This document shows, piece after piece, positions 55,781-64,000 of a stretch of 64,000 bases of DNA. A program made the translations under genes and the position numbers. Source of the DNA: Alnus glutinosa (taxonomy: Eukaryota; Streptophyta; Magnoliopsida; Fagales; Betulaceae); assembly GCF_958979055.1 (NCBI RefSeq), contig NC_084886.1:14790154-14854153 (forward strand). The letters are read 5' to 3'. Every line of letters begins with the position of its first letter. The stretch's first letter is position 1. The notes under the pieces were generated by a model, which searched no databases, was not told where the DNA came from, and was given only the letters and a program-made list of their open reading frames with translations.

Positions 55781-58700
55781 CTACTTATGACATAAATCGA
55801 ATTGATACATTTTTATTGATAAGATGAATTTGGCGTCATTCTCTTATGTCTCTCGCATATCTTTTTATAAATTCATCATTAAATCTATAAAACTCATATG
55901 TGGTCTCATAGATTTTATTGTGAATTTACACATTTTATATGAAGATAAACAAGCCAATAAAGTTGACAATTTATTTGACAATTAAGTTGTAGACTTTTTT
56001 TATTTAATGATACATCACAATTTATTTGACAATTAAGTTGTAGACCTTTTCTTTCTTTCTTTTTTGTTAAAAAAAGAAGAAGAAGAAGAAGAAAAGAAAA
56101 CCTCAATCACTATCAGGGGATTAAATTATAGTAATTAATAATAATGAAAATTCAGTTTCTTTCAGTTTGGCATGCAGTTGACCAGTCTGGGCACCACCGA
56201 CTTTTAGCCTTTTTCTTTTCTTCTAAAAAAAACAGTATCCTTCTCCTATCCCATACTTGTTTGAGATGATCAGATTTGAATGGTCATACCCAGAAAAACA
56301 ATAAAAAAAAAAGGCTCGGAAAAAGAACAAAAGCAAGGATTCAAAAATAAAAAATAATGGTATTAAAAGTAAGCCTCCACCCAAGGCTGAGAGAGCCGGT
56401 TTGTTAATCCTAATGACTCATAGGCACAAAAGTTTTCTATTAACCAGGGTTGACTTTAGTTAATTAAAATTAACAGTACATAAATCACAAGATTTACGTA
56501 ATAGCATGAAAAGCTTTACCCATTAGTATGAAAAGCTTCAAGGTATTAGATTATGTTAAGGTGTTTAAAAAGTTATTTTAGTACATAAAAAGTTGTAACA
56601 GGTAAAAATTGATCCGTCCGGTTAAAAAAGCTTTTGGGGAAGCTTAAAAATGACTTTTTTTAGATCAAAATTCTATTTTTCAACGCATTCCGAACAAGTT
56701 CTTATTAGTTAACAAAGATTAACAGTATGCAAATCACTTCATTAATAAAAAATTATGTCAAGTGGGAATGATAAAATTTTAATCATAACATCCTATATGT
56801 CATTTATCATGAATTAAAGTTATTAAACCATTAACTTATGCACATCTGTGAAGATTAAATTATGCATATTATTAGTTTTTGTGATCTCTTTTAAAAGGTT
56901 TTAATTCAATTTTTACTTAGCTAACTAGGTTCAATATCAAAAAGCTGCATATTTAAACTAGGGGTGGCAGTTCATATTCGCGTATCGAGTTCGGATCATG
57001 TCGAAGCATGTGTATAAAATTATATAATTCGACCTATTTCGTTAAACGAATCAAATTCTTCAACCCTAACCCTCTAATTTTGTATTGGGTTCGTGTCGGG
57101 TTCACAAATCATGTAAAAAATTGCTTGTTATTTTGTTATGTGTCAGATTCGAATCGTGTCACAGGTCAACTATAACCTAATCTATTTAAATCAAATGGGT
57201 CAAACCTTTTAACTCTAACTCTTAAATTTTGTATTAGGTTCATATCAAATTTGGAGGTCGTGTTTAAAATTATCGGTCCTAATTTAAACCCAACGCTTTA
57301 AATCAATTCAAATATTAAGCCCATACCATACCCTAATGTGTGAAAGTGTTACAATCATAATATATGCTGGCAGAAACGTCAGGCATAGGTGGAAAAAGAT
57401 ATTCTATACGCTTTTGATTGGCTGCTGTTTGTCTGATCTACAAGACTGGTCCTTGGTCTTTTACTGTAAAAGTATTATATTGAAAATATTAGTGCTAATT
57501 TGTTTCTCGATTATTAAAAGAAGATTCTTATTATTCTAATTAAAATAGATTATTTTGCCGGACAGTAAGAAAGGATGATCCGCGCATCAAAAATAAATAA
57601 AAAAATTTGTTTGGGTGTACGTTTATTTTGTATTATATTTAAAATTGTGAATATTGAGAAAATTTATTTTTTAAAATTATATTTGATTGGTTTAGAGAAT
57701 TTTAGACAAAATTAAAAAAGGTTGAATAAAACTTAATTAGAATTTTAATTCAAAAAAACAACCCAAACATATTTTTTTACAATATAATAATAATAAAAAA
57801 AACATGCCCTAAGAATTTAAAAAAGTACCCAACCATCACTCATCAGACCCAAAAATCGATTGGAGTTTGGAGATGCCTTTGCCTTTAATCCCTTTATAGT
57901 CAAGACTGGAAAAAGGGGCCCGAATTTAGAAAGCCATCTAGCACCATAAAGAATAAGAAGAAAATTTTCAAGGGCCGAGTAGTTTAATTTGTGTATGTGG
58001 ATGCAGTTGGTAGAATAAGAGTTAGGGATATTTTTCAAATCTTTTTGATTCCGGAAAATACACACTCCTAGTATAGCCATGCTAAAATCGAATGGGATCG
58101 GTCTTGGAGTTGGAACCTTTGGTATTGGCTTAGGTGCCGTAGTTTTTTCAACTTTCTATATTTAATTTTATTCTCCTTTCCATTAAAAGCTTTGAATTAA
58201 ATTTGGACGGTTGGAAATACTACATAGAGTACTCTAGCCTCATTATTATTTTTTTTTTAATTTTTTTTTTTTAAAGCACCTAAGCCAAATTCTTCCTCCA
58301 GCCATCTACGTCAAAATCGGAGGGGCCAGGATTGGTCTTCAAACTACTTTTGATTGTCTATGGTGTTGCAATTAGAGAGGACTATATTGGTGCAATACTA
58401 GGGAAGAAATTTAATTTAATTTATTTTATTTTTGTGAGAAATAAATAAAAGATTAAGGGGTTAGATGGTAAAGGACTTCTTATTTCTTGAATGGCTTTTA
58501 AGTAATTTAAAACTTTAGTCCTAAATTAAGATTATTAATAGCAATTAGTAAGCCCAAAACATCATCTTAATAAGATACATCTCTAATACTACAAGTAAAA
58601 TCAAAAGACGCTTGATTGTTGCATGGTCTAACGTACGATTTATCGAATATCAAACAACACAACATATATACGAAGAGACACACAGAAAACCAAACACCAA

Positions 58701-59420
58701 ACGAACGGCAAAAATGCTGATCAATCAGCCATCTTCTTTTTGCCTTTATATTCATTTTTAGTCTTTATTTTGTTTATTTGTCTTAGTTTATTATTTTAAT
58801 TCATATCATGTATTTATTTATTTATTTATTTTTTCTTTCTCATTTTGGGTAATATTGGAATCAAGTGTTAGCGGCTGGAAGACCCACACTTCAGAATTTA
58901 CCAAAAAAAAAAAAAAAAAGTGGTTTGAGACCCAAGCAATTTAGACCATACGTGTGAGAATATGATAATGTGATTTAAATGATTGGTGTAAGAGGTTGAT
59001 GTTCACAAATGATAAAAATGAATAACCAAAGTGATTCTGAAGTGATAAAGGCCGACATTGAAGGGGGGAGAACTTCCTCTGGCACCATACATATATATAT
59101 ATATTCTCAAAATCCAAAAATATAGTCAAATATGCTTTTTACATATATCCTTTCTTTTTTATTTTGTCAAATATTTAATGAGCCGGAGCTTCATAACATA
59201 TTCTCTTCATATTATTGTCTTTTGACTAATAATAATCATCGAAGAATTAATCGTGTGACGATGGAATGATTGGTGACCAACTTTATCAGCTCCACCAGGA
59301 GTAGATATGGTTCCTTTTCTCTCTTTCTTTTCTCTTAATTAATTACTTGGTCTGCAATGCTTTAGCAAAATATCTTGGGATTTCTTGCATTGATTATTCC
59401 TACAAGTCTAAATTTAATCA
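55781..59420. other. AT-rich intergenic DNA
   Basis: No protein or RNA gene is supported over 3.6 kb. 56960-57300 resembles a decayed dispersed repeat (TTCGTGTCGGGTTCACAAATC type phrases in variants). 56078-56100 is an AAG microsatellite and 59083-59104 a TA tract. Confidence 0.45.
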
Positions 59421-60919
59421 TTATACTTGAGGGTGAAAATGCCTAGAGATAATAACCGTTTGCGTACGTTATTTATGCATAATCACTCTACGTAAATGCA
59501 TGTATGAATATGAATGCGGTTATTAAAATTCATTATCCACACATATAAATATGGGTAGCGATTTTAGAATATGCGGATATGGTTATTAATTGTATCCGAA
59601 TTCCTTTTATATATTATATATATTTAATTAAATTCATTAAAACGAGGTTGTTTTGAATTTGGTAAGTTTACTTAGTTTAGGACCTTTAGGTTATGTTAAG
59701 TTTTTTTCACTGTCATTTTAAAGTAATACTGCATTATATTTATTTATTTATTTATTTTTTTCTTTGGGTAATCTAAATCCCTATTACTCTATGGTTGATA
59801 ATGATGAATTGTATAATTAGTGAAATCTTAATTTATTTAAGTTTGTATATAGTAATAAACGCTTTATTTAATCTTGCATATAGATTTAAATTGTAATCTA
59901 AATCGCTCATTACCTCATGCGCAAATAGCGGATAATAATTGCATTTAATAACCGCGCGGATCCAGATAGTAATCACATTATGCGGACGCGGATAGCTAAA
60001 AGTAGGGCTGATCAAATACCCGCATCCCCCGCCCCAACCCGCCCCTAAAATCTCGGGTTTTAGGTGATTTTTTGCTGGTGCAGGTCAAAAATTGATATAC
60101 TCGTGCAGGGCGGGGCGGGTTGCAGGTTGGGGTTTAAAAAAACCCCGGGGACCCGCCCCACCCCGCATAGTTAAAAAAAAAAATACCCTTCTAAGTACTA
60201 ACCCTAGCAGAGCCGCGCCCCCCCCCCCCCCCCCCTTCCCATTTTTTCTTTTCTTTTCTTCCTAATCCTTAGCGCCGCACCCTTCCCCTCTTCTTCTTCT
60301 TCTTCTTCACGATTTCCGTCGTGCTGCGTCTGCTCCAATGGAAATATGGAAGTCGATAGGCCTTGCCGAGTCACCGGTTCTGTGGGAACGTCATGAACGG
60401 TGGGAACGTCAGGGTTGGCGAGACCAGGAACGATGGGAAGATCGTCGACGTTCGCTTCAAGAGGCCTCGCCGAGTCGCCGATCCTGAGGTCAGTGGCCTC
60501 TCATCTCTTTTTCGTGATTTGTTTGAGTCTGGTTGTTGTGATTTTCTTGTTTGAATCTGATTTTGTTTGAATTCGGTATTGTTTGAATATGATTTTCTTG
60601 TTTGGTTCCTGAGAAAATCTAACTTTGGTTTGGTTTATCATTTTTCTAGATCTAGGTATTAAACCCGCATATCCCCGCATAACCTGCACCCCCCCTCCCG
60701 CATCACCCCGCACCGCACGGATTCTCCCCATTTTGTGCGGTTTGCGGGTGCGATTTTCGCAACCCGCAGGGGTGCGGGGCGGTGCCAAAAAATGGGCATC
60801 CCCGCCCCCCCGTCCCATGCTTAGCCCTAGATAAAAGTGATAACCACATTATGCGGATGCGGATGTTGATATTGCTAATAACTTAATCCGCATTCGCATT
60901 TTCACTCCTAATTATACTT
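59421..60919. mobile_element. Outer hAT-like non-autonomous element
   Basis: TTATACTT at 59421-59428 and 60912-60919 is a perfect 8-bp duplication, the length hAT elements make. The ends GAGGGTGAAAATGC and GCATTTTCACTCCTAA are inverted copies. Sub-terminal repeats of TGCGGATGCGGAT type occur on both sides (59560-59600, 60850-60900). There is no transposase frame. A second element sits inside it. Confidence 0.7.
59995..60837. mobile_element. Inner hAT-like element (60003-60829) nested in the outer one
   Basis: The ends TAGGGCTGA and TTAGCCCTA are inverted copies. They extend into GC-rich CCCGCATCCCCCGCCCC and its inverted relative near 60800. The flanks GCTAAAAG (59995-60002) and GATAAAAG (60830-60837) form an 8-bp duplication with one mismatch. 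The interior (60240-60560) is gene-like in composition: a CTT-repeat leader, an open frame from 60363 (MPSHRFCGNVMNGGNVRVGE) and a GTCAGT donor-like site at 60489. This could be a captured host fragment; I cannot name the source. An 18-nt C-run lies at 60218. Confidence 0.65.
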
Positions 60920-63900
60920 TCAAAAAAATACATTTTACCTCTCAAAGTTTGATCACTTTTTTATCATTGTCTCTGATATTTAAAATGTGGTAATAAAGCA
61001 AAACAAATTTTTAAAATTTTTTAATATAAGCACTTCGTTAATTATTTGTCTTTTTGACGAAAATTATGATTCACTTTATTCGACGCCCACACGGAGTTAC
61101 ATGTAAATCAAATTTGTTGCCGACTTTTTGGCAAATTCTAGAGCCTGGACGCATCAAAAGTCATTTTAGAAGAAGCAAATTCTAGAAATTCGAAGACCAA
61201 ACGAGTAGGATCAACCCAAGTGCAAAACAGCGGCGCTTGTCGTTTTTGACTGGGAAAGGTTTAGTAGCAGCCAGCAGGATAGATGAACCTTCTATTTTCT
61301 GTCCAGGCTTCTTAAAACTCTAGAAGTTTCTTTCTTTTCTTTTCTTTTTTTTTTTTTTATTGGAAAAAAGAAATTGAACCTGTACATGATTATGAAGGTT
61401 CGATCAATTTGAATGTTTGCAGCCTTAACATTTCTAGAGTACAACGGAAGACCCACAGGCTTAGAAAATCTACTTCAGGATGTGCTTTCCAAATCAGTTC
61501 CTCCACCAACTTTGTCACAGTATCCAAACCTCAATTCAAACATCTCTTCAGTTGTGTTTGGCTGCAGTTCAAGAAATGGGCAACAATGGTGGATGATATA
61601 AATGTGTTAAAGTCTTGCCATTTTTGTTCTACTTCTGAGTTTGTATTACTTGACATTCAACATTGGACAGTATCCTTGGATTATGAAAGCCCAACTTCTC
61701 ACCTTGAGAGCAATTGGGATTAATTTTTTATTTTTTTTTTAACAAAAAAAAAGGAAAAAAAAAAAAGAAAAGACAAAGAAGACATCGTTTAGATGGGGTT
61801 GCTTTGTTTTAGGACCAAACGACGCCACATAGTAGAATGTAATTTAGTAAACGACTAATAAAAGAGTAATGTAATTTAGTAAATGAGTAATGTTATATGT
61901 CACCCTCGTATTTTTTTTTCTTTTTTTTTTTTAAATTGATGTGCCTTTAAAATTTACTATTAGATTTGTGATAGACTGTCACACGATATTTAAAGCCAAA
62001 TTAGTTTTGGGGAGACATTTAAAATTACTCTATAGTAGATTGCCATAAAACGACTATACAACTTGATGATGTGAAAGTGAAAATTAATCATTACATCAGT
62101 ACTTGTGAAAAAAAAATTAAATGCTAATTTTCACTATTATGTTATTTCAATTATATTACAGTCGTATAGCAATTTATTGAATAGTGTTACTCAAAATAAA
62201 ATAATCTAATCTTAAATGAGATGCCTGCTTTTTAAGGTTTCAGCTGGGCTGGGCCTAGCTCAGCAAGCATGTGCCATGTTTTATCATAGGACTGGGTCTG
62301 AATTGAAAAGCTTGAGGACTAGTTGGGCCAAATCCCTAACCGTTACAGACGTTAGGCCCAACAGATGTCTGCCTTACCCAATATCTTTCCAACTAGAAAG
62401 AGACCCAAATTGCTGTGTGAACAGAAAAACGTAAAGAAGGAAGGGTAAAATCGAATAATTGAAAAATATAAAATAAAAGTAATAAGTAATAGATAATAAT
62501 AAAGATAAATGTATGATAAATTTATAAGTAAACGCGCGATTTGAAATCATTCATTTGCTTTTTAATTTTCAATTATTGCTATTTGAATTTTCGTGAATTC
62601 AAAAATATGTCCCTCAGTTTGTTTTCTATCCAATTTTTCAAACGTCTGGTTAGCGTCACACTAAAATTCAAGTAATAGAAACTAAAACTTAAAAAAGATG
62701 AAATGAATGATTTCAAATTGCACATTAATTTACGGAAGGATTTATCGTACATTTATCTTGACAATAATTGTTATTAACTAAGTAGTAGTTAACAAGAGTT
62801 GAAACTCTTGGTTATGAATTCGATAGCGTCGAATGCGCGTCAAAAAGGCTAAAGGCTAAAGGCCTAATAGGACCAAAAACAGGCACCGGCACCACCTCTA
62901 CGACGTTGATATGTATATATATATATACTAGAAATATGGACCAAAAGTGAGCCAAAGACGTAACCTGTGGGGTGCAAACTTGAACAGCCTTCCTATATTC
63001 TCCACCTTAAAGTGACTCCAAACACAAACTTACATGCAATCTGGCGGGAAGTCGTAAACATCAGCCTATCTGGCTATCTTTTATATGCTTTCTTTCTTCT
63101 TCTTTAACATATCTTTAACATGTCATCGATCTTGGACCAGTTATGTCTTTTTCCTCAAGGTGGGATAGGTTTACGGGCCCCACGGGCCACGTGGTTTGTC
63201 ACATGTATTTACTAGATGCCAAGGCTCAAGGGTCGTTTTAGTCGACGCTAATTGCTCAATTACATGTGGACTAGTAGTTGTGGTTGTGATCAGTTCATGC
63301 AATCATGCACATTTTTTTCCTAAGAAAATTATTTGCCCCACCCCCACATGCAATCATAAAGAAAAGTCGTTTTAATATAAGGGCTCTTTTTAATTAGAAT
63401 GGGCTTCTTTTTTTCTTCTTTAAAGGGTTTAATTTATTTTGAAATAAAGGAAGAGAAAAGAAAGTAAGCCAAGTCAATACGTGGGTTTATCGAAGGAGGG
63501 TCTTTCGGGTCATCTAAGGAAAATGCCTAACATAAGATTATTATCACTAAAGACGTGTCGTTGGCTTCGTTTCGTGTCCCGCTGCTCACGCAGTCTCAAA
63601 TGTTGATATGCACAGCGACAGCAAGTTATGGCCAAGAAATTAATGACGTGGTTTTCTATTGCTTTTTATTTTTATTTTATTTTATTTTTTAAAAAAATAA
63701 ATGAACACGTAAACCAGCGACCTAACATATAAAATACTCTCAAAATATTCCTTCTTTTACTTTTATCTTATATCAAACGAGTTTAAAATCAGAGAGAATT
63801 AAAGGGGTTGGTGGGGCAGTGGCCCCTGCCAGCCTCTACGAAAATTATAAAAAAAGGTTTTTTAATTTTTTAATTTATTAAAAAATAATAATTTAAATCT

Positions 63901-64000
63901 TTTTTTCTTCTTTTTATTTTGGCCCCTGAAATTTTTTGTTTTATACAATCCGACCCTTAACATACCCCACCAACAGAAATGAATTAAACACCTTGCACAT
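60920..64000. other. AT-rich intergenic DNA to the window end
   Basis: No gene is supported. 61409-61601 is open on the plus strand (MFAALTFLEYNGRPTG...) but matches no family I know and is followed by stops, so it may be a decayed fragment. A palindromic G-box CCACGTGG at 63187-63194 and CACGTG-type neighbours could be part of a promoter for a gene beyond the window. TA repeats lie at 62913-62928 and poly-A/T runs at 61740. Confidence 0.4.

Noticed and set aside
63180..63200. G-box as proof of a downstream gene promoter
   Set aside because: A single CCACGTGG without a visible gene in the remaining 800 bp is not enough.

Overview
This window is nuclear DNA from a flowering plant. The protein genes are split by many short GT-AG introns, intergenic DNA is AT-rich, and plant-type LTR retrotransposons, L1 LINEs, tRNA-derived SINEs, MITEs and hAT/Mutator-like elements are abundant. 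The proteins recall those of eudicots, probably a rosid tree; the genus cannot be told from the sequence. The pair ARP9 + RAD5B recalls Arabidopsis At5g43500/At5g43530, and the pair ECI-type isomerase + small At4g14450-like protein recalls the At4g14430-50 region. These matches are from memory, not from a search.

Layout. (1) 1068-18623 (+): a complete 20-exon ARP9 gene, 592 aa, whose introns carry a TIR element, an L1-type retrocopy with a 14-bp target site duplication (TSD), a probable LTR-element remnant, a MITE and a degenerate LINE. (2) About 20146-31670: a tandem duplicate of the ARP9 locus that is now a pseudogene. It has lost exons 4-5 and 9-20, carries a 2-bp frameshift and has a destroyed first splice donor. 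A 5-kb Ty1/copia element sits in its intron 2 (LTRs differ at 1 of 235 positions), and a 652-bp TIR element lies near its 3' end. (3) 32429-33151 (-): an intronless peroxisomal enoyl-CoA isomerase gene ending in SKL. (4) 33703-38852: a Mutator-like element with long terminal inverted repeats; its right arm was hit by a 1.87-kb gag-only retrotransposon (TR-GAG type) with two identical 392-bp LTRs. MITE and SINE insertions follow.

(5) 42251-49227 (+): a complete 18-exon RAD5B-type gene, 1324 aa, with HIRAN, SNF2 helicase and RING domains and an N-terminal tandem repeat rich in SUMO-consensus VKxE motifs. Two E2F sites lie just upstream. (6) 51564-51881 (+): a small plant-specific gene. (7) 52696-54502: a tandem array of about 300-bp units derived from a SINE and its flank. 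(8) 54503-64000: AT-rich DNA with a MITE, two nested hAT-like elements and no gene I can support.

Functionally, ARP9 is an actin-related protein (nuclear and INO80-linked, from family knowledge) and RAD5B belongs to the error-free post-replication repair family, so two chromatin/DNA-repair genes neighbour each other. The isomerase acts in peroxisomal beta-oxidation. I see no operon-like logic; most of the window's structure comes from transposition and local duplication.
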